From Paenibacillus ferrarius (GTDB lineage: Bacteria; Bacillota; Bacilli; Paenibacillales; NBRC-103111), in NCBI RefSeq assembly GCF_002027705.1, contig NZ_MBTG01000020.1, positions 1-64,000 of the forward strand: DNA of 64,000 nt, in the 5' to 3' direction. The position numbers and the translations under genes were made by a program. This document shows, in pieces, positions 16,963-28,787 of this stretch; position 1 is the stretch's first letter, and each line of letters begins with the position of its first letter. The notes beneath the pieces are model-generated. The model did no database searches, was not told the DNA's origin, and saw only the letters and a list, made by a program, of their open reading frames with translations.

Positions 16963-17295
16963 GAACAACAAAAGCAGCCAGGCAAGGCTTATGATTTTAT
17001 CCGGCAATTCTCGTTGGACCTCTGTTTTATTACGGGCGGAGCAATATCCAAAAACGGGATCAGTACCGCCACTCCAGAAGTAGCAAGCCTCGGTAGAAGC
17101 GCTATTGAAATTTCGAGAAAAACAATCTGCCTAGCTCCGCATGAGAAATTAGGAATCGACGCCTTCGCCAAGTTGTCTCCTATTACACCTATTGATCTAT
17201 TAATTACAGATGAAGAAGCGACCATTGAAGCGATAGAGGAAATCGAAAGCCGAGGCGTTAAAGTCATCATTGCCAAAGTAGGCGAGACTGACTAA
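16963..17295 (+). pseudogene. C-terminal remnant of a DeoR-family regulator
   Basis: The frame opens after a TAA at 16960 and carries only the end of a DeoR sensor domain: FSLDLCFITGGAISKNGIST, then APHEKLGIDAFAKLSP and IDLLITDEEAT. The helix-turn-helix and most of the sugar-phosphate sensor are missing (about 110 of 250 residues remain), and no ribosome binding site precedes a plausible start. It overlaps the promoter side of the carbamoyltransferase gene, so it probably reflects an old deletion or rearrangement. Confidence 0.7.
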
Positions 17296-17365
17296 TGTGC
17301 CGATGCCGCAAAACAAAAAAGAAATAGACGTTTCCCTTTGCACAGGACGTCTATTCCTAGGACAT

Positions 17366-17389
17366 GGAGCCCTTGCAAGGCTCCTTTTT
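17366..17389 (+). terminator. Terminator after the DeoR remnant
   Basis: GGAGCC-cttgcaa-GGCTCC followed by TTTTT. A second inverted repeat, AATAGACGT facing ACGTCTATT, lies just upstream at about 17325-17355. The terminator seems to have outlived its gene. Confidence 0.75.
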
Positions 17390-17562
17390 GATTATAGCAT
17401 ACAGTTCTCGGAACGTTAGCCTCAGGTCTATCGCACAACGTAAAATAAGGAATCCAAATTGCACAGCCTAGGCTTGTAATGCAAAAGATGATCATTAGCC
17501 GCGGCAATCTTGAAAGGATCAATCCATTCTCCCAAACCCAAAAGTCCCCGTAGAGTTCAATG

Positions 17563-17730
17563 TTACTTATCCATTTTCTTGAGTATCTTCTGCAGCGTAG
17601 CGTTTATATTGATTAGTGCCATGAAAACAAACCCCAGCATAATAAAAGTCACGATTTCTCGCGTGAAAATTGAGACGGCAGCCAATATTACCGCATAACC
17701 TCCGTATAAAGAATTGCTTAGAAATTTCAT
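17563..17730 (-). CDS. Small membrane protein (55 aa), second of a pair
   Basis: Not recognised. The 55-residue product begins MKFLSNSLYGGYAVIL and has two short hydrophobic stretches, about 11-21 (GYAVILAAVSI) and 28-41 (TFIMLGFVFMALIN), ending in a basic tail LQKILKKMDK. GGGAAGAG lies 6 nt before the ATG. It starts 37 nt after the stop of the 58-residue membrane protein at 17768, same strand, so the two are probably co-transcribed. Size and topology recall holin-like or toxin-like peptides, but nothing shows such a function. Confidence 0.55.
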   Translation of the reverse strand: MKFLSNSLYGGYAVILAAVSIFTREIVTFIMLGFVFMALININATLQKILKKMDK

Positions 17731-17767
17731 TATCAACTCTTCCCTTCTTATGTATGGCTATCAGCCG

Positions 17768-17944
17768 CTATGAAAACAATCGAGACAACAAGATCACAAG
17801 CAGAGGTCCAATGACTGCGAATCCAATACATAGTGCAAGGATTTTCATCGGCAGAGACAATCCTGTGGATTCATTCATTTTATCTAGTTTCTGGTTTATC
17901 TCTTTGAGTTCTTTCAGTATTTCTTGGCTTAAGTTTTCAGACAT
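17768..17944 (-). CDS. Small membrane protein (58 aa), first of a pair
   Basis: Not recognised. The product begins MSENLSQEILKELKEINQKL, an amphipathic probable coiled-coil helix, and ends in one strong membrane helix (KILALCIGFAVIGPLLVILL). The ribosome binding site is near ideal: AGGAGG, 7 nt, ATG. A single C-terminal membrane anchor with a cytoplasmic coiled coil suggests a partner-binding or adaptor role; that is inference. The companion gene at 17563 follows directly. Confidence 0.65.
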   Translation of the reverse strand: MSENLSQEILKELKEINQKLDKMNESTGLSLPMKILALCIGFAVIGPLLVILLSRLFS

Positions 17945-18030
17945 TTATAATCCTCCTTTGAATAAAAGGAATTTCACTCCATTCATTATTACCATAATAA
18001 GGGAACGAGTTTGAGCAGTCCACTGAACAA

Positions 18031-18076
18031 GCAAAAAACCTCCAAAACCACCGCCTCAGGTGGTCTTAGAGGCTCA
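18031..18076 (-). terminator. Terminator facing the minus strand
   Basis: Read on the minus strand: CCTCTAAGACCACC, loop tgaggc, GGTGGTTTTGGAGG, then TTTTTT. The nearest upstream minus gene is the VOC gene ending at 18468, so the transcript would include the repeat element between them. Confidence 0.7.
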
Positions 18077-18083
18077 TGAGTAA

Positions 18084-18275
18084 CACGAAAGGGAACTATG
18101 ATACGCTATTTGAGGATATTTCAGCGGAATCAGGTACGAGACGGAACTGGAGTCCGCTATTTCTGCCTAGAAGCATGATAATCAGGGGAAAAACCCTAAA
18201 TAGCGTACCTCAGTTCCCTTTGACGGGGAATATGACCATTTCGCATCAAATAGCGTACCCTAGTTCCGTTTGCCC
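18084..18275. repeat. Nested inverted-repeat element (GGAACT/CGCTATTT family), copy B
   Basis: Two forward motifs (GGAACTATGATACGCTATTT near 18088; GGAACTGGAGTCCGCTATTT near 18141) and two reverse motifs (AAATAGCGTACCTCAGTTCC near 18197; AAATAGCGTACCCTAGTTCC near 18248), in the same F-F-R-R order as copy A at 300-495. The DNA from 18290 to 18465 is GC-rich with no supported gene. Confidence 0.72.
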
Positions 18276-18467
18276 GGAAATATGCCCCAATCCCACTCCC
18301 ATTCCGCGTCCGCTACGTTCGCCAGTTCTCCGTCCGCTACGCTCGCTGGTTTTCCGCACCGCGTGCGCCTCCCGGCGCGTGGTGCTCGGTCACACGCCGG
18401 CTGTCAAACCTCGTCCGCCTTACCGGAATTCTAAGCCAATGGGCCCCGAAGCGAGCAAGCCCTTTGC

Positions 18468-18845
18468 TCAAGTCAGTCTTTCGAACATATTCAGCTTATT
18501 CCCGAAGCCATCAATGACCGAGATCTCCCTGGTGTTCCAAGGGGTCGTTTCGAGGCCTGGGCGGAAATACTTGTAGTTTTTGGCTAGAAGCTTCGCATGC
18601 AAGGCTTCTATTCCTTGCACTTCGATATTCAGCGCTGCTCCAGGGCAGCAGTCGCCATGGTGTTCAGAAAGATGCAGGATGCAGCCTCCCTGTGATACTT
18701 GCATGTAGATGGGGGAATCCTCATCGCCCTGCTGCCAATCCAGCGTGAATTCCAAATAATCCAAGTAGAATTCTTTGGCCTTCTTCACGTCAAATATACG
18801 CAGAATCGGAGTCAATGACTTAAACTGTATTTCGGTGCTTGCCAT
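18468..18845 (-). CDS. VOC superfamily protein (glyoxalase/bleomycin-resistance-like)
   Basis: 125 residues, a single vicinal-oxygen-chelate domain with two beta-alpha-beta-beta-beta units. It opens with LTPILRIFDVKKAKEFYLDY, typical of the family, followed by LEFTLDWQQ and HLSEHHGDC, and closes with ISVIDGFGNKLNMFE. The His in LHLSEHHGD and the Glu near the C-terminus fit metal ligands. The length and the pattern LGF..W resemble bleomycin-binding proteins more than glyoxalase I. Substrate unknown. Stand-alone gene; no strong ribosome binding site immediately precedes the ATG. Confidence 0.8.
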   Translation of the reverse strand: MASTEIQFKSLTPILRIFDVKKAKEFYLDYLEFTLDWQQGDEDSPIYMQVSQGGCILHLSEHHGDCCPGAALNIEVQGIEALHAKLLAKNYKYFRPGLETTPWNTREISVIDGFGNKLNMFERLT

Positions 18846-18926
18846 ACCCTAGAACACTCGCCTTCCTAAGAGGATACCTCCAAGTATTCCACTAACTGCT
18901 CTTGTTATCCTGCCGCGATCTTCGCA

Positions 18927-22178
<3,252 letters not shown>

Positions 22179-22275
22179 TAGCAATCACCAACCTATTTTC
22201 AACTTAACCTGATCCGTTAGTACGATCTGACCGTCATTTCCGTGAGGGCAATCTCATAAGGCGCTGTCCCCATCG

Positions 22276-23556
22276 TTATATTACGCATATTTCTTGATGC
22301 AAAATGTCCTCAATCTGCTTCGCTTGGACTGGAGGGCTGAAATAGTAGCCTTGCACGAACCGGCAGCCGCATTCCTGAAGCACCTGAAGCTCTTCCTCCG
22401 TTTCAACGCCTTCTGCTACTACGAGCAAATTCAGGTTTCTGGCCATTGTAATGACCATATTCACGATAGCCGCATTCACTTGTTTGATCTTCAAGCCCTT
22501 GATAAACGATTGATCAATCTTCAATTTATCAATGGGGAAATCCTTGAGGTAGCTCAGTGAGCTGTACCCTGTCCCGAAATCATCCATGGCTACGCGAATG
22601 CCCAGCATCTTCAATTGACTAAGCGTGTCTGCAACCAGCTTAACCCCCATACTCATACTTTCTGTAATTTCAAGCTCCAAATACTGAGGCTGTAGACCCG
22701 TCTCTACTAAGATTGACTTAATCATGGCATAGAGCCCTCGATCCATAAACTGTCTGCGAGATAAATTAACGGCCACGAACATCTTGGGTAGTCCCGCTTC
22801 CTGCCAAGCCATATTCTGCCTGCAAGATTCCCTCAGCACCCATTCGCCAATTTGGTGAATTAGACCGCTTTCCTCTGCAATAGGAATGAAATCGCTAGGT
22901 GATACATGACCAAGAACTGCACTATGCCAGCGAATTAAACTTTCTAGTCCGACAATACGTTTTGTCACGATATCAACGACGGGTTGATAGACAAGACGGA
23001 ACTCCTGTTGATCAATCGCTTTGCGCAAGTTAAACTCGATATCCATCCGTCTTTGAAATTTATCCTGCTTGTCCAGCAGCCCCTCAGAGATCGCGGCTTC
23101 CTTGTTCACATCGACAGGAATCGCGGACTCATAGACACGTTGAATGCCATTGTGTACAGCCATCTTGCAGCGTTCCAGGAAATAAGCAGTCATGACGCCT
23201 GCATACGATTCTTGAGCCAACAATTGTGTATGAAAATAATCCGTCGCTCCGATCCGCATGGCTTGAATCGTTTGCACAGCACCTTCCGGCGTTTGCGAGC
23301 TGAGCATCATGACTGGGATCGGATAATGGCTCATAATCAATTGAACGGCGATAAGCCCCTCCGAGTCAGGCATATCCAAATCAATGACAACCAAGTCCGT
23401 TTTGTCTGTCAGAATACAAGACAAGGCCTCATTGCCATGGTGAGCTGCACCTATAACCTCAAATGACGTGCCTTTCGCGAAAACAGGTGTCACCGCTGCA
23501 AGGAACTCATACGACTGACTAACGATAATGACCCCATACCTGTTCCAAAGACCCAT
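22276..23556 (-). CDS. REC-EAL response regulator, c-di-GMP phosphodiesterase
   Basis: 426 residues. The N-terminal receiver (about 8-125) has its acceptor Asp in LVVIDLDMPD but lacks the usual Lys near the end of the domain. The EAL domain (about 165-420) has VGLESLIRW (Ser instead of Ala in the EAL motif), VNLSRRQF, LELEITES, MDDFGTGYSSL, KIDQSFI, AEGVET and QGYYFSPP, so the metal and catalytic residues are kept and activity is likely. It would hydrolyse c-di-GMP under control of phosphorylation. It is upstream of the hybrid kinase on the same strand (98 nt apart) and divergent from an OmpR-type regulator. Together they suggest control of motility or biofilm formation. Confidence 0.87.
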   Translation of the reverse strand: MGLWNRYGVIIVSQSYEFLAAVTPVFAKGTSFEVIGAAHHGNEALSCILTDKTDLVVIDLDMPDSEGLIAVQLIMSHYPIPVMMLSSQTPEGAVQTIQAMRIGATDYFHTQLLAQESYAGVMTAYFLERCKMAVHNGIQRVYESAIPVDVNKEAAISEGLLDKQDKFQRRMDIEFNLRKAIDQQEFRLVYQPVVDIVTKRIVGLESLIRWHSAVLGHVSPSDFIPIAEESGLIHQIGEWVLRESCRQNMAWQEAGLPKMFVAVNLSRRQFMDRGLYAMIKSILVETGLQPQYLELEITESMSMGVKLVADTLSQLKMLGIRVAMDDFGTGYSSLSYLKDFPIDKLKIDQSFIKGLKIKQVNAAIVNMVITMARNLNLLVVAEGVETEEELQVLQECGCRFVQGYYFSPPVQAKQIEDILHQEICVI

Positions 23557-23839
23557 TTAATAAACACCCCCTAAAAACAAATGTCCCCAATTACTGTTAA
23601 TTCCATTTTACCTTCCACATATTAGGGCACTTACCTAAAAGGTATGAATCATTCAACTTTTTTTCGCTAATATTTTACTAACATTTTCGGATTAAATAAT
23701 AAATAAAGCGGTTTACTCTTAAATTTCGACACCGTATAATAGAAATAATGAGTAAAGTGTTAGCAATCATTATTCCCTCTGTTCATTTCATATTTCATTT
23801 GTATTTGGAGACTACAGTTAGTTTGGGGGGAGTTTACGA

Positions 23840-24544
23840 ATGGACAGAATATTATTAATAGAGGACGACGATATTATCGGTGAGATGATCTGTATGTATC
23901 TGAAAGAGGAAGAATTCTTAGTCCTAAGATCACACAATGGTCAGGAAGGTCTCGCAGCCTTGCATGACTTCAAACCCGATCTCATTCTTCTAGACCTTAT
24001 TCTTCCTGACTTTGAAGGCACAGATTTATGCAACTCATTACGCAGCATTACACCTGTTCCCATTATTATTATTTCTTCCAATGCCCGTGTAAGTGAGAAG
24101 ATTGAAGCCTTCACCGTAGGCGCGGATGACTATTTATGCAAGCCCTTCAGCATGCATGAGATGAAAGCAAGAATTCAAGCTTTATTACGTCGGTTTAAGC
24201 AGTCACATCCCCCAGAAGTGCAGCAACTCCCCGTTCAACAAGCGGTCACCGTACCGCCAATGGATCTGAACATAAACTTGGAAAAAAGAACACTCTACGT
24301 TCGCGGAGAGTCCGTGGAAATGACCTTTTCCGAATTCGAATTGATTCGCTTGCTGTTTGAACATCCTGAGCGCGTGTACCGCCGAGAAGATCTCATCAAT
24401 GCGCTGCGCGGTTTCGATTCCTACATTAATGATCGAGCTATCGATGTACATATTACAAATTTACGAAGAAAAATTGAAATCAACCCCAAAGAACCCAAAT
24501 ACATCAAAACAGTGTGGGGTGTTGGGTATAAATTCGTTCTCTAA
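23840..24544 (+). CDS. OmpR/PhoB-family response regulator (orphan)
   Basis: 234 residues. The receiver (about 3-115) has IEDDD, the acceptor in LILLDLILPD and the Lys in YLCKPF. A winged helix-turn-helix follows (about 135-232) with MTFSEFELIRLLFEHPERVY, INDRAIDVHITNLRRKI and IKTVWGVGYKF. It has GGGGGGAG before the ATG and its own terminator. No kinase gene lies on its strand; the hybrid kinase across the divergent region is a candidate partner, though its two REC domains make this uncertain. The 283-bp divergent region to the REC-EAL gene is AT-rich and likely holds both promoters. Confidence 0.87.
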   Translation: MDRILLIEDDDIIGEMICMYLKEEEFLVLRSHNGQEGLAALHDFKPDLILLDLILPDFEGTDLCNSLRSITPVPIIIISSNARVSEKIEAFTVGADDYLCKPFSMHEMKARIQALLRRFKQSHPPEVQQLPVQQAVTVPPMDLNINLEKRTLYVRGESVEMTFSEFELIRLLFEHPERVYRREDLINALRGFDSYINDRAIDVHITNLRRKIEINPKEPKYIKTVWGVGYKFVL

Positions 24545-24550
24545 ACAGGG

Positions 24551-24585
24551 GACTTCATCCATTAAGGATGGGGTCTTCTTTTTTT
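24551..24585 (+). terminator. Terminator of the OmpR-type gene
   Basis: GACTTCATCC-atta-GGATGGGGTC followed by TTCTTTTTTT. Confidence 0.85.
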
Positions 24586-24766
24586 GCTGCGAAAGAAAGA
24601 AATGTCGGATCTCCTAGTATTTTGACGAAACCTGTTATAGATGAAAACAAATTACAGATATTAGTAAAATATGGTTGACAGAGAAAACGATAATCCCTTA
24701 TTATTGGACTTCTGGAACCACATAATGATTACCATACGACGGAATAAATGGGTGAGGTCTTATCTT

Positions 24767-25597
24767 ATGCAACGTGATAAATTGATCTTGGATTTGGGAA
24801 GTCATAGCGCTAAAATATTCAAAAAGTCCCAGGAAGGCATCAAGCAAGTTGATGTACTGACATGGGAGCTCCTAGAAAGCGAAGCAAGCCTGCCGGACAT
24901 TGAAGGCCAATTGAAATCGTTATTAGCTACTAATCATACTTTTGTCGAAAGGTTTGACGAGGGCACGGTGGAAGCCATCGGTACAGAAACTATGCGAAGA
25001 TCGCCGCTTTTATCCGAGCATATGCAGCAAATATGCAAAAATCTGCATATTGCGTATCGCACGATCAGCCAGAAGGAAGAGGCTGAACTGCTGAGGAGGG
25101 CTGTGGCAGCTTCCGATATCCCAAGTGATCTGGATGTCATCAATGTCGGAGGCGGCAGCATTCAAATTATGACGCGAGACAGCCAAGAGCCTTACTTGAT
25201 TCCTTTCGGGATCTCTGATCTGAATCACCAATTTCAGCTGCTGGAGTCTCCGCCTTACAGGCAGATTGCCACCTGCATCAAATGGCTTTCGTGCAGGCTG
25301 CCAGCTACGTTGAAAACGTTTGCTTTTACAGGTGGGGAACGTGCATATTTGAAGCATTTCGAAGTTGAGCTGGAGCAAGATCTCTACTGCCTAAGCAGCG
25401 ATTTCCACTCACTCGCAAGACAACTGGCTGCGCTGGATCTCTCCGATTTGGAAGCTAACTCTCCCTTCGATCCCAAATGGATGCGCGGAGCTGTCGCCTC
25501 TAATTGCATCGTACTCGCTGGCTTGATCAAATCAGGCAGCACCAAATTCCTGCCATCCGATCTTCATATTGCTCATGGTTTCATCAATCAATTATAG
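24767..25597 (+). CDS. Ppx/GppA phosphatase-like protein
   Basis: About 276 residues, covering the ASKHA-type core of exopolyphosphatase/pppGpp phosphatases. Seen: LILDLGSHSAKI (first phosphate loop), VEAIGTETMRRS, ISQKEEAELLRRA (the family's I.G.EEA-like segment, with the Gly replaced by Gln) and NVGGGSIQI. It lacks the C-terminal HD domain of long Ppx. Known relatives degrade polyphosphate or convert pppGpp to ppGpp, but the changed SGEEA-type motif makes activity uncertain. A frame extends up to 24671; GGGTGAGG 9 nt before ATG 24767 and the homology both support the shorter start. Confidence 0.72.
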   Translation: MQRDKLILDLGSHSAKIFKKSQEGIKQVDVLTWELLESEASLPDIEGQLKSLLATNHTFVERFDEGTVEAIGTETMRRSPLLSEHMQQICKNLHIAYRTISQKEEAELLRRAVAASDIPSDLDVINVGGGSIQIMTRDSQEPYLIPFGISDLNHQFQLLESPPYRQIATCIKWLSCRLPATLKTFAFTGGERAYLKHFEVELEQDLYCLSSDFHSLARQLAALDLSDLEANSPFDPKWMRGAVASNCIVLAGLIKSGSTKFLPSDLHIAHGFINQL

Positions 25598-25741
25598 GCT
25601 TCACGCTCGGGCTCATCTGTACCCGTGCTAAGACTTAACCTAAATTTGATGTTTGCAAAGCGTCCGCTGCGCAGTCTTGTATTATATAATACAATGTGGA
25701 CAATCTTTGTTATTTTACATCAGATAGGTGGGGCAATCAGA

Positions 25742-26740
25742 ATGGGGAAAACGATGAAAGCTGCGCTGATTCAAAGCTATAGCGGGGCTTCAGGAATTGA
25801 ATTCGGTGAAACAATGGTTCCTCAGATAACAAGTAACGAAGTGCTTATTCAAGTGCACGCGGCCTCTATCAACCCTGCCGACTTGCTGTTTCTTCATGGG
25901 AATTACGGCCTCCAAAGGGCCTTGCCCTCCGTTGGCGGCATGGAAGGCTGCGGCACCGTCATTGCAACAGGAAGCAGTCTGGCAGCCCGCATGCTCAAAG
26001 GGAAACGCGTAGCCTTCGTTTCCGAGGTTTTCGGTTCTTGGTCGGAGTATACGAAGGCAAGCGCAATGACATGCATGGTTCTGCCTGATCATGTGTCCGA
26101 CGAACAAGGCGCTGTGTTCTTCGTGAATCCCGCGAGTGCCATGGCGATGATGAAGATCACCAAGCAGCTCAAATCCAAGGCGATTGTTCAAACCGCCGGT
26201 GCCAGTGCTCTTGGGCGAATTCTAACAAAGATCGGCAACGAACAGGGCATTCCCGTGATTAGCATTGTGCGCAAGGATGAGCAGGAGCAGCTCCTGCGAG
26301 AACTCGGCGGACAGCATATTCTGAACAGCAGCGCGGCCTCCTTCCAAGAAGACTTGAAACGGAAGTCTCATGAGCTCGGCGCTGCGGTCTGCTTCGATGC
26401 CGTCGGCGGCGATTTGACAGGCTCCGTGCTGTCAGCCCTCCCAGATGGCTCCTCACTCTTCCAATATGGCCTCCTTGGCGGTCATACGACAACGATCAAC
26501 GCGGATGATCTGGTTTTCCGCCGGAAACGAATCAGCGGATTCTGGGCCTCCGATTGGGTGAAGACCCAATCCATCTTTGAGCTTCTCGCTTTGCAAGGCG
26601 CGATGAAGAAATCCATCGGCTCTGCGATCCAGACCGAAATCAGCCAAACCTATGCGTTGCATCAAGCCGTTCATGCCATCGAGCATTACGCCGCGAGCAT
26701 GACCTCAGGCAAAGTACTGCTGCTGCCTAAGGTTCATTAA
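25742..26740 (+). CDS. Zinc-type quinone oxidoreductase-like NADPH dehydrogenase (MDR superfamily)
   Basis: About 332 residues of the medium-chain dehydrogenase/reductase fold. The N-terminal part has VLIQVHAASINPADLLFLHG and GGMEGCGTVIATG, as in quinone oxidoreductases. The cofactor domain has TAGASALGRILTKIGNEQGI (AXXALG instead of GXXGXG) and FDAVGGDLTG. The catalytic zinc cysteine and structural zinc cluster are absent, so it is a zinc-free NADPH-dependent quinone or enone reductase. The frame runs up to 25625, but GGTGGGG 8 nt before ATG 25742 and homology fix the start there. Single gene between the Ppx-like gene and a strong terminator. Confidence 0.82.
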   Translation: MGKTMKAALIQSYSGASGIEFGETMVPQITSNEVLIQVHAASINPADLLFLHGNYGLQRALPSVGGMEGCGTVIATGSSLAARMLKGKRVAFVSEVFGSWSEYTKASAMTCMVLPDHVSDEQGAVFFVNPASAMAMMKITKQLKSKAIVQTAGASALGRILTKIGNEQGIPVISIVRKDEQEQLLRELGGQHILNSSAASFQEDLKRKSHELGAAVCFDAVGGDLTGSVLSALPDGSSLFQYGLLGGHTTTINADDLVFRRKRISGFWASDWVKTQSIFELLALQGAMKKSIGSAIQTEISQTYALHQAVHAIEHYAASMTSGKVLLLPKVH

Positions 26741-26755
26741 AATCCACATCCAAAC

Positions 26756-26805
26756 AAGGAGCTGTCCCATAAGCAGATAAGGCTGCTTGAGGGCAGCTCC
26801 TTTTT
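26756..26805 (+). terminator. Terminator after the quinone oxidoreductase-like gene
   Basis: Outer stem AAGGAGCTG-CCC with GGG-CAGCTCCTT, an inner AAGCAG/CTGCTT hairpin, and TTTTT. Confidence 0.85.
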
Positions 26806-26814
26806 ACGCTTGGG

Positions 26815-27250
26815 ACCACTTTTGCTGGCCGTTTCTCCTCTTTGGGGCGGTGAGCCTTCCAAAAAGGCAGGCTCAGACTCTTTTGCTCGCCGCATCTCCC
26901 CTTTGGGGCGCTGAGCCTTCCAAAAAGGCAGGCTCAAACACAATAGCAGGCCGCATCTCCCCTTTGGGACGCTGAGCCTTCCAAAAAGGCAGGCTCAAAC
27001 ACAATAGCAGGCCGCATCTCCTCTTTGGGGCGCTGAGCCTCCCAAAAAGACAGGCTCAGACTCTTTTACTGGCCGTTTCTCCCCTTTGGGACGCTGAGCC
27101 TTCCAAAAAGGCAGGCTCAGACTCTTTTACTGGCTGCATCTCCGCTTCGGGGCGCTGAGCCTCCCAAAAAGGCAGGCTCAGACTCTTTTGCTGGCCGCTT
27201 CTCCTCTTTGGCACGCTGAGCCTCCCAAAAAGGCAGGCTCGGACTGTTCT
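26815..27250. repeat. Tandem array of seven 61-bp hairpin units
   Basis: The hairpin GAGCCT-TCCAAAAAGGC-AGGCTC recurs at 26853, 26914, 26975, 27035, 27096, 27157 and 27218, each with about 38 bp of partly conserved DNA (GGCCGCATCTCCCCTTTGGG). Arms are conserved better than the spacers. The same hairpin core, in reverse complement, builds the 112-bp units at 61274-61950. No supported gene lies inside. Confidence 0.85.
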
Positions 27251-27288
27251 CAAAGGTTTTTCTGGAGCTGCAAAGTAATCCCCCCATC

Positions 27289-27366
<78 letters not shown>

Positions 27367-27465
27367 TTCCGTCCGCCAGAAATAAATCACGGATAATATG
27401 CCCCCGGTTCGGTTATTTTAATGAACGATACGAGATCATATTGCGAGGTGTAGCTAGGCTGCGTT

Positions 27466-28698
27466 ATGGGGAATTCAAATAAGAAAGAACTACTATCAAT
27501 CGCGTCCATCCCACTCATCATGACCCTCGGAAACTCCATGTTAATTCCGGTACTTCCGGCAATAAGGAGTAAATTAAGCGTCACATCACTTCAAGTCAGC
27601 TTGCTGATTACCGTATATTCCGCCATAGCGATCCTTTTAATCCCGATTGCCGGCTATTTATCCGACAGATTTGGTCGGAAAATCGTCATCATCCCAAGCT
27701 TAATTATTACGGGTATCGGCGGGCTGCTTTCAGGATTAGCGGCATGGTGGGTGGATCAACCGTATATTATGATGCTTCTTGGCCGCTTCATTCAGGGGAT
27801 AGGCGCGGCTGGCGCATTTCCTATTGTCATTCCCTTGGTCGGCGACATTTTCAAAAAGGAAAGTGACGTTAGCAGCGGTCTTGGCCTTGTCGAAACAGCC
27901 AATACCTTTGGCAAAGTGCTTAGCCCTATTTTGGGCTCTGCCCTGGCTATGGCCATCTGGTTTTTGCCGTTTCTGTTCATTCCGTTGTTATGTTTGATCT
28001 CGATGCTGCTTGTTCTCTTCCTGGTAAAGCCTCCAGCCAAGAGCACCGAACAAGCAAATCCGGTCTCCTTTGCAGGATACCTGTCCAACATCAAAACGAT
28101 ATTCAAAAATAACGGCCGCTGGCTCTATGCCATCTTCGCAATCGGCTGTGTCTGCATGCTTGTCATATTTGGTGTCTTAACTTATTTGTCCGATCTTTTG
28201 GAAGATAAAGTCCACGTCGTGGGTGTAATAAAAGGATGCTTGCTGGCTATTCCGCTTGCTGCTCTATGCCTGGCTTCCTTTGCAACGGGCAAGCTGATCG
28301 GAAGGAATCAGCGCCTCATGAAGTGGATTATTTTTGCTGGACTGATTCTATTAACGGGTAGCCTTCTTGTCTGCGGGTGGGCAACCTCCACCTATGTGCT
28401 CATGACTTTAATTAGCCTTGCGGGGATCGGCATCGGCGCGGCTTTGCCTTGCCTTGATGTGATGATTACCGAGGGAATTGAGAAAGAACAGCGGGGAACG
28501 ATTACGTCGATATACAGCTCGATGCGGTTCATTGGCGTAGCCATTGGTCCCCCTTTGGCATCCATTCTAGTCAAAAGCTCACCATCGCTGATGTTTTTCA
28601 TTATCGCCGGACTGAGCGTAGTCGCCAGCGCCATTGCCCTCTTCGCAATCCGGCCGAAGAAAGACGAAAAGCTCCCATTAAAGGGAGCCTTAGCTTAA
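27466..28698 (+). CDS. MFS transporter (DHA1-type, drug-efflux-like)
   Basis: 410 residues with 12 predicted membrane helices; proton-driven export is the usual role. The loop 2-3 motif A is GYLSDRFGRKIV and the helix 4 arginine is in MMLLGRFIQGIGAAGAF; helix 5 has motif C-like VETANTFGKVLSPILGS. It resembles bacillibactin/tetracycline-type drug:proton antiporters; the substrate is unknown. The ribosome binding site is poor (AGGTG about 20 nt upstream, AGG 10 nt upstream). The tetranucleotide repeats upstream may alter its expression by slippage. A long-loop terminator follows. Confidence 0.86.
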   Translation: MGNSNKKELLSIASIPLIMTLGNSMLIPVLPAIRSKLSVTSLQVSLLITVYSAIAILLIPIAGYLSDRFGRKIVIIPSLIITGIGGLLSGLAAWWVDQPYIMMLLGRFIQGIGAAGAFPIVIPLVGDIFKKESDVSSGLGLVETANTFGKVLSPILGSALAMAIWFLPFLFIPLLCLISMLLVLFLVKPPAKSTEQANPVSFAGYLSNIKTIFKNNGRWLYAIFAIGCVCMLVIFGVLTYLSDLLEDKVHVVGVIKGCLLAIPLAALCLASFATGKLIGRNQRLMKWIIFAGLILLTGSLLVCGWATSTYVLMTLISLAGIGIGAALPCLDVMITEGIEKEQRGTITSIYSSMRFIGVAIGPPLASILVKSSPSLMFFIIAGLSVVASAIALFAIRPKKDEKLPLKGALA

Positions 28699-28708
28699 AC
28701 ACGATAGA

Positions 28709-28787
28709 TAGCTGTCCCAGCCGTCTCTGCTGTCTATGCTGTCCCTGCCGCTACTGCCGTTACGCACCGCGGGACAGCTTTTTTTGC
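28709..28787 (+). terminator. Long-loop terminator after the MFS gene
   Basis: AGCTGTCCC and GGGACAGCT enclose about 50 nt, followed by seven T. A GCTCCC/GGGAGC hairpin also overlaps the MFS stop codon. Confidence 0.6.

Noticed and set aside
17296..17560. Possible gene between the DeoR remnant and the small membrane pair
   Set aside because: Only short frames without ribosome binding sites; the stretch holds two hairpins, one a terminator.
26815..27250. CRISPR array
   Set aside because: Units are repeated end to end with similar spacers rather than unique ones, hairpins vary, and no cas genes are present. The same applies to 61274-61950.
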